64,000 nt of DNA from Arthrobacter sp. AK04. Its GTDB lineage: Bacteria; Actinomycetota; Actinomycetes; Actinomycetales; Micrococcaceae. Where the stretch lies: NCBI RefSeq assembly GCF_021129155.1, contig NZ_JAJOMC010000017.1:1-64000 (forward strand). Reading direction: 5' to 3'. Below are positions 8,647 to 18,842 of this stretch, one piece after another (position 1 is the first letter of the stretch; each line of letters opens with the position of its first letter). The notes below the pieces were generated by a model. It ran no database searches, was not told where the DNA came from, and saw only the letters and a program-made list of their open reading frames with translations. The position numbers and the translations under genes were made by a program.

Positions 8647-10032
8647 ATGGCAGCAAAATCCGTACTCGACCAGGTCATCTCCCTCTCCAAGCGCAGGGGA
8701 TTCGTGTTCCAGGCCGGTGAGATCTACGGAGGTTCGCGCTCTGCCTGGGACTACGGGCCCCTCGGCGCCGAGCTGAAGGAAAACATCAAGCGCCAGTGGT
8801 GGCAGTCCATGGTCCGCGGCCGCGAGGACGTGGTGGGCCTGGACTCCTCCGTGATCCTGCCCCGCCAGGTCTGGGAGGCCTCAGGCCACGTTGAAGTCTT
8901 CTCGGATCCGCTCGTTGAATGCCTCTCCTGCCACAAGCGCTACCGCGCGGACCACCTCGAGGAAGAGTACGAGGAAAAGAAGGGCCGCCCCGCCGAGAAC
9001 GGCCTCAAGGACATCGCCTGCGCCAACTGCGGCACCCGCGGCGAATGGACCGAACCGCAGGAATTCTCCGGCCTGCTCAAGACCTACCTGGGTCCCGTTG
9101 CCAGCGAAGAGGGCCTGCACTACCTGCGCCCCGAAACGGCGCAGGGCATCTTCGTGAACTTCAACAACGTGCTCACCACGTCCCGGAAGAAGCCGCCGTT
9201 CGGCATCGGCCAGATCGGCAAGTCCTTCCGCAACGAGATCACCCCGGGCAACTTCATCTTCCGCACCCGCGAGTTCGAGCAGATGGAAATGGAGTTCTTC
9301 GTCGAGCCCGGCACGGACGAAGAGTGGCACCAGTACTGGATGAAGGAGCGCATGGCCTGGTACACCGGCCTGGGCATCCGGGAAGAGAACCTGCGCTTCT
9401 TCGAGCACCCGCAGGAAAAGCTCAGCCACTACTCCAAGGGCACCACGGACATCGAGTACCGCTTCGGCTTCCAGGGTTCCGAGTGGGGTGAGCTGGAAGG
9501 CATCGCCAACCGCACCGACTTTGACCTCTCCACCCACGCCAAGGCCTCCGGCACGGACCTGAGCTACTTCAACCAGGCCACCAACGAGCGCTACACCCCG
9601 TACGTGATCGAGCCTGCCGCGGGCCTGACCCGCTCCTTCATGGCGTTCCTGGTGGACGCCTACACCGAGGACGAGGCCCCCAACGCCAAGGGCGGCGTGG
9701 ACGTCCGCACTGTCCTGAAGCTGGATCCGCGCCTGGCGCCGGTCAAGGCCGCCGTCCTGCCGCTGAGCCGCAACGAGGACCTGTCCCCGAAGGCGAAGGA
9801 CCTCGGCGCCCAGTTGCGCAAGAACTGGAACATCGACTTCGATGACGCCGGGGCAATCGGCCGCCGCTACCGCCGCCAGGACGAGATCGGCACCCCGTTC
9901 TGCATCACCGTGGACTTCGACACCCTCGAGGACCAGGCCGTGACCATCCGCGAGCGGGACACCATGAGCCAGGAACGCGTCTCCCTGGACAAGGTGGAAG
10001 GCTACCTGGCCGCACGCCTGATCGGCGCCTGA
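8647..10032 (+). CDS. glyS: Glycyl-tRNA synthetase, single-chain type
   Basis: Class II aminoacyl-tRNA synthetase of 461 aa that charges tRNA-Gly. It begins with the typical [20 protein letters not shown] segment. It has two CxxC pairs (CLSCHKRY near 94-100, CANCG near 125-129) likely to bind zinc, the catalytic [11 protein letters not shown] motif and a C-terminal anticodon-binding domain from about residue 360. Length and layout match the alpha2 bacterial/actinobacterial enzyme. ATG 8647 follows GGAGTTACCCCC. A TAGGCT box at 8501-8506 suggests a ~130-nt leader; I see no T-box consensus in it. The following GNAT gene starts 3 nt after its stop. Confidence 0.96.
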   Translation: MAAKSVLDQVISLSKRRGFVFQAGEIYGGSRSAWDYGPLGAELKENIKRQWWQSMVRGREDVVGLDSSVILPRQVWEASGHVEVFSDPLVECLSCHKRYRADHLEEEYEEKKGRPAENGLKDIACANCGTRGEWTEPQEFSGLLKTYLGPVASEEGLHYLRPETAQGIFVNFNNVLTTSRKKPPFGIGQIGKSFRNEITPGNFIFRTREFEQMEMEFFVEPGTDEEWHQYWMKERMAWYTGLGIREENLRFFEHPQEKLSHYSKGTTDIEYRFGFQGSEWGELEGIANRTDFDLSTHAKASGTDLSYFNQATNERYTPYVIEPAAGLTRSFMAFLVDAYTEDEAPNAKGGVDVRTVLKLDPRLAPVKAAVLPLSRNEDLSPKAKDLGAQLRKNWNIDFDDAGAIGRRYRRQDEIGTPFCITVDFDTLEDQAVTIRERDTMSQERVSLDKVEGYLAARLIGA

Positions 10033-10034
10033 GC

Positions 10035-11069
10035 ATGGCCATCGAATACCGCGAATGGCGGGAAGGCGACGACCTGGCGCTGCTGGAAATCTGGGGCGAC
10101 CCCGAAACCCACCAGGCGCGCCAGTTCCGCGGCGCCCTGGCGGTTTCCTCTGCCGGGACCAACGGCATGCCGTGGCGGCGCTGCATTGTGGCCGAGGACG
10201 TGATCGACGGCGTCGGGATTCCGGTTGCCGCCGGCGTTGTCTACGAAGCTTCCCTGCATCCCGAGCGGCTCTGGACCTACATAGAGGTGGCTCGGGACCA
10301 CCGGCGCGCCGGCATCGGTGCCACCCTGCTGGCGATGCTGCGCCGTGAAGCTGAACACTCGCCGTCGGGCGTTACCAAGCTCCGCGCCAAGGTGGAGCCG
10401 GGCACTCCGGGGGCCGCCTTCGCTGAGGCCTTCGAGCTGGCGCCCATCCAGCGTTCCCGGCTGGTGGTCATTGAACCGGGGGCCCTGCGGCTGCCGGTGT
10501 TTCCTGCCGACGGCAACAGCGGCGGGCTGGCCAACGATGAGAACGCCGGCTCCGACGTCGTGATGGACCTGGCCACGGGCTCCGTGGAGCTGACCGATGT
10601 GGTGGGCAGGTACTACACCTCCATCCACGGCTGGGATTCGCCGGGCGTGTTGTCGGTGGGCCAGGTGCAGAAGCTCTTCCTGGACGACCTCACCGGTGCG
10701 CACGGCGCAATCGTGCTGCGTGCCCGGCCCGAGTCGGCGTTCGGGACAAACGTTGCGCCCAGCAAGAAGGGCCGGATCCGGGCCTTCGCCGTGAGCTACG
10801 CCGCGCCTGCGGACCCGGATGCGGCACCGGGCCAGGAGGATACCGGGGCGGAAACACCCACGGATGTCTTCGTCGGCCACGAGCCCGCGCTGGCCCCGGA
10901 CGACGCCGCTGAAGCCGTGCGCGACATGCTCTCGCTGATCGCGTACCAGCACCCGGTCATGCTGGAACTGGACGATTCAATGACTGCCCTCCGCGCCGCC
11001 GTCGAACCCCTGCTCGAGAACGGCAAGGCGCGGCTGGCAGGCGCGGAGACCCTGGTGGTCTCGGACTAG
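10035..11069 (+). CDS. GNAT-family N-acetyltransferase
   Basis: Protein of 344 aa with a recognisable GNAT fold in its first half: the acetyl-CoA-binding motif A is DHRRAGIGATLLAMLRREAE (about 90-109). The second half resembles a degenerate second GNAT-like unit ending in a helical tail, as in two-domain mycothiol-synthase-like or uncharacterised actinobacterial acetyltransferases. ATG 10035 lies 2 nt after the glyS stop with no independent ribosome-binding site, so translational coupling to glyS is likely. Acceptor substrate is unknown. Confidence 0.8.
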   Translation: MAIEYREWREGDDLALLEIWGDPETHQARQFRGALAVSSAGTNGMPWRRCIVAEDVIDGVGIPVAAGVVYEASLHPERLWTYIEVARDHRRAGIGATLLAMLRREAEHSPSGVTKLRAKVEPGTPGAAFAEAFELAPIQRSRLVVIEPGALRLPVFPADGNSGGLANDENAGSDVVMDLATGSVELTDVVGRYYTSIHGWDSPGVLSVGQVQKLFLDDLTGAHGAIVLRARPESAFGTNVAPSKKGRIRAFAVSYAAPADPDAAPGQEDTGAETPTDVFVGHEPALAPDDAAEAVRDMLSLIAYQHPVMLELDDSMTALRAAVEPLLENGKARLAGAETLVVSD

Positions 11070-11135
11070 GCGCCGCTACCCCACCAGGTCGCAGCAGATG
11101 CCGTTATGGAGCCCCGTTTCGGCATCTGCTGCTGC

Positions 11136-11960
11136 CTAGCTTGGGCGGGGACCACGACGGCGGCCGTTGGCTGCGTCCTGTGCGTCGAGGACCTGCCGCT
11201 CGGGTTCGGTCGGCGCGCTGCCGCCCAGGTCCGCGGGCATCCACCAGGCGCCGGGCACCGGCTGCAGCGGAAAGTCCCCAATGCACTTCGCGATCCCGTC
11301 CTGCAGCCGGGCACGGAGTTCCGCAGTGCCGGCGTCAACATCGTCGCCCGGCGCGAAGGCCAGCGGCTCACCCACATGGATCCGGACCGGTGCCCGCCAT
11401 GTCCTTCCGGCCGAAAAACCGTGGCCGCGGGTAAAAATCCGGTGGGCGCCCCAGACGGCGACGGGGATGACCGGAACCCCGGCTTCGGCCGCCATCCGGA
11501 CCGCGCCGGTCCTGCACTCGCGCACGGTGAAGCTGCGGCTCACGCCTGCCTCGGGGAACACGCCAACATACTCACCGGCGCGCAGCTTGGCCACCGCCGC
11601 ATCATAGGCGTCAGCCCGGCCGCTGTACCCCACCACCACGTGGCCGGCAGCGCTGATGGCCGGCCCGGCAAGCCAATGATCGGCGGCGCCCTGATGGACC
11701 AGGAACCGCAGCTCCGCGCGCGAGTGCTTCCACAGCAGGAGCTCGGCGACCGCAAAGTCGATGTAGCCGAAATGCGTAATGGCAAAAACGGCGCCGCTGC
11801 CCGGAACCACAGCCCTGGAGGTGCCGGTCCGGGGCCCCGAAGGCGGCAGGTGTTCCGTCCCGCTGCTGATGATCCGGATCCGGAAGACCCAGCGAAGCAG
11901 GAGTCCACAGCGGACAATCACACGGTAGAAGGGGTCATTGGGTGCGGGACGCCATGCCAT
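11136..11960 (-). CDS. 1-acylglycerol-3-phosphate acyltransferase-like (PlsC family)
   Basis: Protein of 274 aa with the acyltransferase motif HX4D (HFGYID, H63-D68), FPEAG at 135-139 (motif III) and VPVIPV at 162-167 (motif IV). It is expected to transfer an acyl group to lysophosphatidic acid or a related glycerolipid at the membrane face. The N-terminal helix VRCGLLLRWVFRIRI may anchor it. The C-terminal ~50 residues are family-atypical, proline-rich and basic. It lies 10 bp downstream of the alpha/beta hydrolase gene on the same strand, so the two probably form an operon. Confidence 0.85.
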   Translation of the reverse strand: MAWRPAPNDPFYRVIVRCGLLLRWVFRIRIISSGTEHLPPSGPRTGTSRAVVPGSGAVFAITHFGYIDFAVAELLLWKHSRAELRFLVHQGAADHWLAGPAISAAGHVVVGYSGRADAYDAAVAKLRAGEYVGVFPEAGVSRSFTVRECRTGAVRMAAEAGVPVIPVAVWGAHRIFTRGHGFSAGRTWRAPVRIHVGEPLAFAPGDDVDAGTAELRARLQDGIAKCIGDFPLQPVPGAWWMPADLGGSAPTEPERQVLDAQDAANGRRRGPRPS

Positions 11961-11970
11961 GGAATCGTCC

Positions 11971-12723
11971 CTACAGGGTCACCTGGACGGACGATTCCGG
12001 CAGCAGCCTGGTGAAATCCGCGGGCAGGGGCAGCTCACTGCCGATGCTTTCGGAGAACGCCTTCATCACAAAGCCGGTGGTCAGCGTCTGCCACACCCCG
12101 ATCTTGCGGAGCATGAAGTGGCCTGCACCCTTGAGGGCAACGTACTGCATGCTGACGGCCTCGGCGGAGGCGCGTCGCGCGAAGAGCAGGGACGCTGAAG
12201 CGCTGGTCCACCTGTCCGTGGTCCCGTGGACAATAAGCACCTTGCGGTTGGCGACTCCGGACGTGGGAGTTGCCGGGTTGAGCCAGGGGGCAAGGGCGAC
12301 GACGGCCTCCACCCCTGGGTGGTCCGCGGCGCACACGGCGGTGAGCCCGCCCATGGAATGGCCCACCAGGAACACCGGCACGTCCGGGTGCTGCTCCCGG
12401 ATCCTGGCGAGTGCCCAGCGGGCGTCCTGCAGCGGGGACATGTCCGGGCCATTCCAGCCCCGAACGCTGTTGCGGAGCGACCACACGGCCAGCCCGTGCT
12501 TCCGGCCGGCGCGGTGCAGGTCCCACGCGAAGGGCACCATCCTTGCTGGGCTCAGGTGCCTGGCCTCCACGGGCTCACGGCTCTGGGACTTGCCCCCGTG
12601 CAGGACCAGGGCAACTCCCCGGGTGGGACCTGACGATTCCCGGACGCTGAGCACTGCCTCGCGGGCAGCGCCGGATGCTTCGGACGGGCGCGGGCCGCCG
12701 TTTTCCGAATTGCTGTTGGCCAT
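11971..12723 (-). CDS. Alpha/beta hydrolase
   Basis: Hydrolase of 250 aa with the oxyanion-hole motif LHGGKS (41-46), the nucleophile elbow GHSMG (121-125, S123), and acid and histidine candidates in HGTTDRWT and GAGHFML. ATG 12723 is set by GGGAGG about 10 nt upstream; the reading frame stays open upstream without hydrolase features. Substrate is unknown. It is co-directional with the PlsC-like gene and divergent from the YibE/F gene, 85 bp away. Confidence 0.85.
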   Translation of the reverse strand: MANSNSENGGPRPSEASGAAREAVLSVRESSGPTRGVALVLHGGKSQSREPVEARHLSPARMVPFAWDLHRAGRKHGLAVWSLRNSVRGWNGPDMSPLQDARWALARIREQHPDVPVFLVGHSMGGLTAVCAADHPGVEAVVALAPWLNPATPTSGVANRKVLIVHGTTDRWTSASASLLFARRASAEAVSMQYVALKGAGHFMLRKIGVWQTLTTGFVMKAFSESIGSELPLPADFTRLLPESSVQVTL

Positions 12724-12808
12724 ACCTGGTACCTCCCAGTCCCCGATGATCCATTTATCAACCCTACGGTGCCGGACGTAGAGTTCAACGTATGAGGTTC
12801 TACAGCTG

Positions 12809-14257
12809 ATGGGGTCCGGCCACTCCCACGCTTCCACAGGCCATTCGGAGCCGACGCCGCAGGCGATGGCTGCCCGGCGGAAGGCAAACCGCATCCTCGC
12901 GGCAGTGCTGATTCCGCTGACGCTCCTCACCCTCGCGGGGATGGCGATGCTCTGGCCCTCGGGCAGCAAGGAGGGCATCTCCCTGGCCAACCCCTACTCT
13001 GCCGCGCCCGGGGTCACCTTCGACACCGGCACCATCCAGAGCGTGGTGACGGAAAACTGCATGCAGGGCATTGCCCAGCAGGGCCAGGGCGGCCAGGCCC
13101 AGAACCAGCAGGGCCAGCAAAGCCAACAGGGGTCCGACTGCACCTTTGCCTTCACGGACCCGGACAAGGGCGGAAGCCCGGTCAAGGTGGTGATCAACCC
13201 GGACGTCGCCAAATCCCACGGGGTGAAGCCCGGCGACCAGATCCGGTACCTGAACCTTTCCAACGCCCCGGGCGCGTCCGCCGCCCAGGGTTCGCCCGCC
13301 TTCATCTTCGTCGACTTCGTCCGGACCCTGCCGATCGTCCTGCTGGCACTGCTGTACGCAGCGGTGGTGATAGCAGTGGCCCGGTGGAGGGGACTGCGCG
13401 CCCTGATCGGGCTTGTGGGCGCCTACTTCGTGCTGGCAAGTTTCATGCTTCCCGGGCTGGTGGAAGGAAAACCGCCGCTCCTGCTGGCCCTGGTGGGATC
13501 AACGGTGATCATGATCGGGGTCCTGTACTTCGCCCACGGCTTCTCCGCCCGGACCTCCACCGCACTGCTGGGCACCATGTTCGGGCTGGGGATCACGGCG
13601 CTCCTGGCCGCGTGGGCAACCGGCGCGGCAAACCTTGCCGGGGTGGGGAACCACGAGGCAACCACCCTGGTGAACACCTCCGCCAACATTTCCATCTCCG
13701 GGGTCATCCTCTGCGGGCTCATCATCTCCGGCCTGGGCGTCCTCAATGACGTGACCATCACCCAGTCCTCCGCGGTGTGGGAACTCTACGAACTGGCGCC
13801 GGGCAGCAGTGCCCGGAAACTCTTTACCTCGGCCATGCGTATCGGGCGCGACCACATCGCGTCCACTGTTTACACCATCGCATTCGCCTACGCCGGCGCG
13901 GCACTGCCCATCCTCATCATCGTGATGCTGTACGACCGCCCGCTCGCCGACACCCTTACCAGCGCGGAGCTCTCCGAGGAAGTCATCCGCACCCTTGTGG
14001 GCTCCATCGGCCTGGTCCTTGCCATTCCGGTCACCACGCTGATCGCCGTGCTGGTGGTCAAGGCCACCGGAGTCCGGGCAGGAGTCCCGGAGGCGCCGGC
14101 GGCACAAGCGCCGGAAGCACTCGGACAGGATGAACCGGGAGTGGCTGACACCGGGTCGCTGGCGGCCGCGGCCCTTAACCGCCAGTCGCGCCTTGCTGCC
14201 GGAGACCAGGACGACGCACCGGCCACCAGGCGGGGACGCCGGGCGGACCGCGGCTGA
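12809..14257 (+). CDS. YibE/F-family membrane protein
   Basis: Protein of 482 aa. A cytosolic His/Ser-rich N terminus and one membrane helix (about 28-48) are followed by an extracytoplasmic domain (50-165) containing a Gln/Gly-rich insert (QQGQGGQAQNQQGQQSQQG). About seven membrane helices come next (170-425), and then a charged Ala-rich tail. The core with HEATTLVNTSANISISG and LGVLNDVTITQSSAVWEL is characteristic of YibE/F proteins, whose function is not established. No strong ribosome-binding site precedes ATG 12809, so the exact start is moderately certain. Confidence 0.85.
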   Translation: MGSGHSHASTGHSEPTPQAMAARRKANRILAAVLIPLTLLTLAGMAMLWPSGSKEGISLANPYSAAPGVTFDTGTIQSVVTENCMQGIAQQGQGGQAQNQQGQQSQQGSDCTFAFTDPDKGGSPVKVVINPDVAKSHGVKPGDQIRYLNLSNAPGASAAQGSPAFIFVDFVRTLPIVLLALLYAAVVIAVARWRGLRALIGLVGAYFVLASFMLPGLVEGKPPLLLALVGSTVIMIGVLYFAHGFSARTSTALLGTMFGLGITALLAAWATGAANLAGVGNHEATTLVNTSANISISGVILCGLIISGLGVLNDVTITQSSAVWELYELAPGSSARKLFTSAMRIGRDHIASTVYTIAFAYAGAALPILIIVMLYDRPLADTLTSAELSEEVIRTLVGSIGLVLAIPVTTLIAVLVVKATGVRAGVPEAPAAQAPEALGQDEPGVADTGSLAAAALNRQSRLAAGDQDDAPATRRGRRADRG

Positions 14258-14331
14258 CCACCCCGGTTGACCACTTCAGCTGAACAACACGGCCGGCCGC
14301 CCGATTTGCCCGGCTTTGCAACAATGGACAG

Positions 14332-15510
14332 GTGACTGTTGCAGCAACTCCTCCCGCCCCCAAGCTGGAACTCCCGCCCCTGAAGCTGGGTCCCATCACC
14401 GTGGACACGCCAGTGATCCTGGCTCCCATGGCCGGCATCACCAACTCTGCCTTCCGCCGCCTCTGCCGTGAATACGGCGGCGGCATGTACGTTGCGGAGA
14501 TGGTGACCTCCCGCGCCCTGGTGGAGCGGACCCCTGAATCGCTGCGGATTATTTCCCATGACGACGACGAAAAGGTCCGGTCCGTCCAGCTGTACGGCGT
14601 GGACCCGGTCACGGTCGGCAGCGCCGTGCGGATGCTGGTGGAAGAGGACCGCGCGGACCACATCGACCTGAACTTCGGCTGCCCGGTGCCCAAGGTCACC
14701 CGCCGGGGCGGCGGCTCGGCCCTGCCCTGGAAGATCGACCTTTTCACCTCCATCGTGCAGACCGCCGTCAGGGAAGCGTCGAAGGGCAATGTCCCGCTGA
14801 CCATCAAGATGCGCAAGGGCATCGACGACGACCATCTCACGTACCTCGACGCCGGCCGCATCGCCCGCGATGCCGGGGTTGCCGCCGTCGCCCTTCACGG
14901 CCGCACGGCCGCGCAGTTCTACTCCGGACAGGCTGACTGGTCCGCCATCGCGCGCCTGCGCGAGGCCCTGCCGGACATCCCGGTGCTGGGCAACGGTGAC
15001 ATCTGGTCCGCTGAAGACGCGGTCCGGATGGTCCGCGAAACCGGTGTTGACGGCGTGGTGGTGGGCCGTGGCTGCCAGGGCCGGCCCTGGCTGTTCGGCG
15101 ACCTGCAGGCGGCCTTCGAAGGCAGCGACACCCGGCACAAGCCAAATCTGGGCCAGGTAGCCCAGGGCGTCTACCGGCACGCCGAACTGATGGTGGAGAC
15201 CTTCGGTGACGAGGGCAAGGCGCTGCGGGAGATCCGCAAGCACATCGCCTGGTATTTCAAGGGCTACGTGGTGGGAGGCGAACTCCGCACCCGGATGGCG
15301 CTGGTGAACAGCCTTGAGGAGCTGCGCGCGGCCCTGGACGAGCTGGACACCGCCTCTCCCTACCCGGGCGTCGATGCCGAAGGCCCCCGCGGCCGCGCCG
15401 GCTCACCCAAGCGCCCCGCGCTGCCAAAGGACTGGCTCGAGTCCCGGGCCCTCAACGCCGACCAGTCGCGGGACATCTCCGCGGCGGAACTGGATGTTTC
15501 CGGTGGCTGA
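14332..15510 (+). CDS. dusB: tRNA-dihydrouridine synthase
   Basis: FMN-dependent enzyme of 392 aa that reduces uridines in the tRNA D-loop. It has the N-terminal APMAGITNSAFR motif (31-42), the catalytic cysteine C117 in NFGCPVPKV, and the phosphate-binding GNGDIWS and GVVVGRGCQGRPWLF segments; the C-terminal helical tRNA-binding domain follows. The GTG start lies 6 nt after an AACAAT box and lacks a clear Shine-Dalgarno sequence, so the message may be leaderless. Its stop overlaps the start of dgt, and the two are co-transcribed, as in many Actinobacteria. Confidence 0.93.
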   Translation: MTVAATPPAPKLELPPLKLGPITVDTPVILAPMAGITNSAFRRLCREYGGGMYVAEMVTSRALVERTPESLRIISHDDDEKVRSVQLYGVDPVTVGSAVRMLVEEDRADHIDLNFGCPVPKVTRRGGGSALPWKIDLFTSIVQTAVREASKGNVPLTIKMRKGIDDDHLTYLDAGRIARDAGVAAVALHGRTAAQFYSGQADWSAIARLREALPDIPVLGNGDIWSAEDAVRMVRETGVDGVVVGRGCQGRPWLFGDLQAAFEGSDTRHKPNLGQVAQGVYRHAELMVETFGDEGKALREIRKHIAWYFKGYVVGGELRTRMALVNSLEELRAALDELDTASPYPGVDAEGPRGRAGSPKRPALPKDWLESRALNADQSRDISAAELDVSGG

Positions 15511-16792
15511 AACGCGCACTGCCGCCCCCGTCCTGCCGGGCTACGACACCCACGACTCCGCCCGGTGGGTGGAGGAGCCGCCCAAGAACGTCTACCGCTC
15601 CGACTTCGAACGCGACCGTGCCCGGGTGCTGCATTCTTCGGCGCTCCGCCGGCTGGGCGCCAAGACCCAGGTGGTGGCACCGGACACGGATGATTTTGTC
15701 CGCACCCGCCTGACCCACAGCCTCGAAGTAGCCCAGGTGGGCCGCGAGCTGGGGCGTTCCCTTGGCTGTGATCCGGACGTCGTGGACACCGCCTGCCTCA
15801 GCCACGACCTCGGCCACCCGCCGTTCGGGCACAACGGGGAATCGGCGCTCAACGAGGTGGCCCACGCCATCGGCGGCTTCGAGGGCAACGCCCAGACCCT
15901 CCGCCTCCTGACCCGGCTGGAGCCCAAGGTGCTGACGCCGGACGGCCAGCCCGCAGGCCTGAACCTCACCAGGGCCAGCCTGGATGCGGCAGCCAAATAC
16001 CCGTGGTCCGCACTGGAAGCCCCGGTGATCCACGGCCAGAGGACCAGCAAGTTCGGCGCCTATGAGGACGATCTGCCGATCTTCAACTGGATCCGGGAGG
16101 GGGCTCCGGAGCGCCGCTCCTGCCTGGAGGCCCAGGTGATGGACCTTGCTGACGACATCTCCTATTCCGTGCACGACGTCGAGGACGCAATCGTGGCGGG
16201 GCACTTCCAGCTGCGCTGGATGGACAACCCGGACCACCGCGCCCGGGTGGTGGGGTACGCCAAGCAGTGGTACCTGCCGCACAACGATCCCGCCGCCATC
16301 GACGCCGCCCTGGCCCGGCTGGAAGCCACGGACGTGTGGGTGCGCGAGGCCGACGGCAGCCGCAAGTCCATGGCGGCCCTGAAAAACATGACTAGCCAGC
16401 TGATCGGCAGGTTCTGCCAGAGCGCGCTGGAAACCACCCGGGCCGTGTACGGTCCGGAGAACCTGACGCGCTTCAACGCCGAACTCATGGTTCCGGACGA
16501 AACCGTCATGGAGATCGCCGTCATGAAAGGCCTGGCCACCACGTTCGTGATGACCACCGAGCACCGCCAGCCCATCTACGAGCGCCAGCGGGAGGTGCTC
16601 CACGCCCTGGTCACGGCCCTGAGTGCCACCGGCGACCGCCACCTGGAACCGATGTTCGCGGCGGACTGGCGGGACGCGCCCGACGACGGTGCGCGCCTTC
16701 GCGTGGTGATCGACCAGGTGGCGTCGCTGACCGACGGTTCGGCGCTGGCCATGTACGAGCGGCTGGTGGGGAGCTTGCCGTCGCTGTGGTGA
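15494..16792 (+). CDS. dgt: Deoxyguanosinetriphosphate triphosphohydrolase-like protein
   Basis: HD-domain dNTP triphosphohydrolase of 432 aa that splits dNTPs to deoxynucleoside and triphosphate, helping set nucleotide pools. The metal-binding residues are H75 (RLTHSLEVAQ), the H104-D105 pair in CLSHDLGHPPFGHNGE and D218-like residues in VMDLADDISYSVHD. ATG 15494 overlaps the last 17 nt of dusB; GTG 15503 is an alternative and would give 429 aa. It is followed, after 82 bp, by dnaG, the standard actinobacterial arrangement. Confidence 0.92.
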   Translation: MFPVAETRTAAPVLPGYDTHDSARWVEEPPKNVYRSDFERDRARVLHSSALRRLGAKTQVVAPDTDDFVRTRLTHSLEVAQVGRELGRSLGCDPDVVDTACLSHDLGHPPFGHNGESALNEVAHAIGGFEGNAQTLRLLTRLEPKVLTPDGQPAGLNLTRASLDAAAKYPWSALEAPVIHGQRTSKFGAYEDDLPIFNWIREGAPERRSCLEAQVMDLADDISYSVHDVEDAIVAGHFQLRWMDNPDHRARVVGYAKQWYLPHNDPAAIDAALARLEATDVWVREADGSRKSMAALKNMTSQLIGRFCQSALETTRAVYGPENLTRFNAELMVPDETVMEIAVMKGLATTFVMTTEHRQPIYERQREVLHALVTALSATGDRHLEPMFAADWRDAPDDGARLRVVIDQVASLTDGSALAMYERLVGSLPSLW

Positions 16793-16862
16793 TTGAGGCT
16801 GTGGCGATCGGCGCTGCGGTGACGAATCCCACGTGGCGCCCATCGTCGTCGTACCCCGCGGC

Positions 16863-16868
16863 TAGGAT
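16863..16868 (+). promoter_or_regulatory. -10 box TAGGAT for dnaG, probable leaderless mRNA
   Basis: TAGGAT ends 6 nt before the dnaG GTG, with GGCTCT between and no Shine-Dalgarno sequence. This suggests dnaG has its own promoter, in addition to readthrough from dgt, and that its transcript begins at the start codon. Confidence 0.5.
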
Positions 16869-16874
16869 GGCTCT

Positions 16875-18815
16875 GTGCCTGGGCTGATCAAACGCGAAGA
16901 TATAGACGAAGTACGCCAGCGCACGGACATCAAGGAAGTGGTTGACGGGTACGTCACGCTCAAGGGCGCCGGGCTCGGGACCTTCAAAGGTCTGTGTCCC
17001 TTTCACGACGAACGTTCCCCCTCCTTCACCGTCCGGCCGCAGGTGGGCCGGTACCACTGCTTTGGCTGCGGCGAGGACGGCGACGTCATCGCGTTCGTGC
17101 AGAAGCAGGACCACAGTTCGTTCCAGGAAGCTGTGGAAAAGCTGGCCGCCCGGATCGGCTACGAGCTGCGGTATGAGGACGGCGGCACCGGCCCCAACCG
17201 TGAGGAAGTGGGTCGCCGGCAGCGGCTGCTGGATGCCCACAAGATCGCCGACGAATTTTTCCAGGCGCAGCTGCTGACCCCAGGGGCGGCGGAGGCCCGG
17301 ACCTTCCTGCATGGCCGCGGCTTTGACCGCGCGGCGGCGGAGCACTTCGGCTGCGGCTATGCCCCGCAAGGCTGGGACGCGCTCCTCAAACATCTGCGCG
17401 GCCGGGGGTTCACCGACGCAGAGCTGAAGCTGACGGGCATGTTCTCCGAAGGAAACCGGGGGATCTATGACCGTTTCCGCGGCCGCCTGATCTGGCCCAT
17501 CCGGGACATCGCGGGGGACACCATCGGCTTCGGCGCCCGCAAGCTCTATGAGGACGACCAAGGTCCCAAGTACCTCAACACCCCCGAGACCGCCCTCTAC
17601 AAGAAATCCCAGGTGCTGTACGGCATCCACCTCGCCAAGCGCAGCATCGCCAAGGACCGGCAGCTGGTGGTGGTGGAGGGCTACACGGACGTGATGGCCT
17701 GCCACCTTGCAGGAATCACGACGGCGGTGGCCACCTGCGGCACCGCGTTCGGCACTGAGCACATCAAGATTGCCCGCCGGCTGCTCTCCGACGACGGCAC
17801 CGGGGGAGAGGTCATCTTCACCTTCGACGGCGACGCCGCCGGGCAGAAAGCCGCGCTGCGCGCCTTCGAGGAGGACCAGCGCTTCACCGCCCAGACCTAC
17901 GTGGCGGTGGAGCCCTCCGGCGCGGATCCCTGCGACCTGCGGCAAAGCAGGGGCGATGAAGCCGTGCACGCCCTGGTGCAGTCCCGCCGGCCGCTTTTCG
18001 AGTTCGCTATCCGGACCACCCTGAAGCAGTTCAACCTGGACACCGTGGAGGGGCGCGTCCAGGGCCTGAAAGCCTCCGTGCCGGTGGTTGCCGCCATCCG
18101 GGATGCGTCCACCCGGACGGGCTACTGCCAGGCGCTCACGGGCTGGCTGGGGATGCCGGACCCGAACGAGGTGCTGCGCCTGGTCACGGCAGAAGTCAAA
18201 AACGCCGCCAAGCGCGGCGACCAGGGCGGAGCCCCCGCTGCCGCGCCCCGGACTTCCGCGCCGCCCTCCGCCCCCGCAGCCGTACCAGGAGGTCCCGGCG
18301 TTGCTGCAGGGCCGCCGTCGGGAGCCGTGCCGTCCTACCACCGGCCCGACCCCCGGGATCCCGTGGCCTCCATGGAACGGCAGGCGCTGGAGGTCGCCCT
18401 GCAGGAGCCCTCGCTCCTGGTTGGGGGCGTCTGGGAACGCTTTTCGGCTGCCCGCTTTGCCACCCCCGCCTTCCAGGCCGTCCACGACGCCATGCGGGCC
18501 ACTGACCCCGCCCTCGCCGCCGACCCCGTCCGGTGGGTTGAGCACGTGATGCACGAGGTTCCGGAACCGCTGCGGCCCCTGGTCTCCGAGCTTGCTGTTG
18601 TTCCGCTGCCCGCCAGCACCGAGGAAGCGGTACAGAAGTATTGCCGGGACATCCTCTCCCGGCTGTTCGAACTTCAGATCACCCGGGTCAAGGCGGACAA
18701 GATGGGCCAGCTCCAGCGGCTGGACCCTGCGGCTGACCCCGAAACCTACCAGCGCCTCAACCGCGAACTCATGTTGTTGGAGATGGAACGCCGGGCGCTC
18801 AGGTCTGATGCCTGA
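16875..18815 (+). CDS. dnaG: DNA primase
   Basis: Primase of 646 aa that makes RNA primers for replication. Its CHC2-type zinc finger has ligands C41, H44, C62 and C65. The catalytic core contains the TOPRIM signature (VVVEGYTDVMACHLAG and TFDGDAAGQKAALRAFE, about 260-330). A Pro/Ala-rich linker near 450-490 leads to the C-terminal helicase-binding domain. Length is normal for Actinobacteria. The GTG start follows TAGGAT by 6 nt. It is located downstream of dusB-dgt and upstream of two tRNA-Asn genes. Confidence 0.96.
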   Translation: MPGLIKREDIDEVRQRTDIKEVVDGYVTLKGAGLGTFKGLCPFHDERSPSFTVRPQVGRYHCFGCGEDGDVIAFVQKQDHSSFQEAVEKLAARIGYELRYEDGGTGPNREEVGRRQRLLDAHKIADEFFQAQLLTPGAAEARTFLHGRGFDRAAAEHFGCGYAPQGWDALLKHLRGRGFTDAELKLTGMFSEGNRGIYDRFRGRLIWPIRDIAGDTIGFGARKLYEDDQGPKYLNTPETALYKKSQVLYGIHLAKRSIAKDRQLVVVEGYTDVMACHLAGITTAVATCGTAFGTEHIKIARRLLSDDGTGGEVIFTFDGDAAGQKAALRAFEEDQRFTAQTYVAVEPSGADPCDLRQSRGDEAVHALVQSRRPLFEFAIRTTLKQFNLDTVEGRVQGLKASVPVVAAIRDASTRTGYCQALTGWLGMPDPNEVLRLVTAEVKNAAKRGDQGGAPAAAPRTSAPPSAPAAVPGGPGVAAGPPSGAVPSYHRPDPRDPVASMERQALEVALQEPSLLVGGVWERFSAARFATPAFQAVHDAMRATDPALAADPVRWVEHVMHEVPEPLRPLVSELAVVPLPASTEEAVQKYCRDILSRLFELQITRVKADKMGQLQRLDPAADPETYQRLNRELMLLEMERRALRSDA

Positions 18816-18842
18816 CCCCCGATTTCGCTTCCAGCCGGGGTC

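Noticed and set aside
16611..18554. A 647-codon open frame antisense to dnaG
   Set aside because: High-GC coding DNA leaves long open frames on the opposite strand. The product is Gly/His/Arg-rich with no domain, while the sense strand encodes a complete DNA primase.
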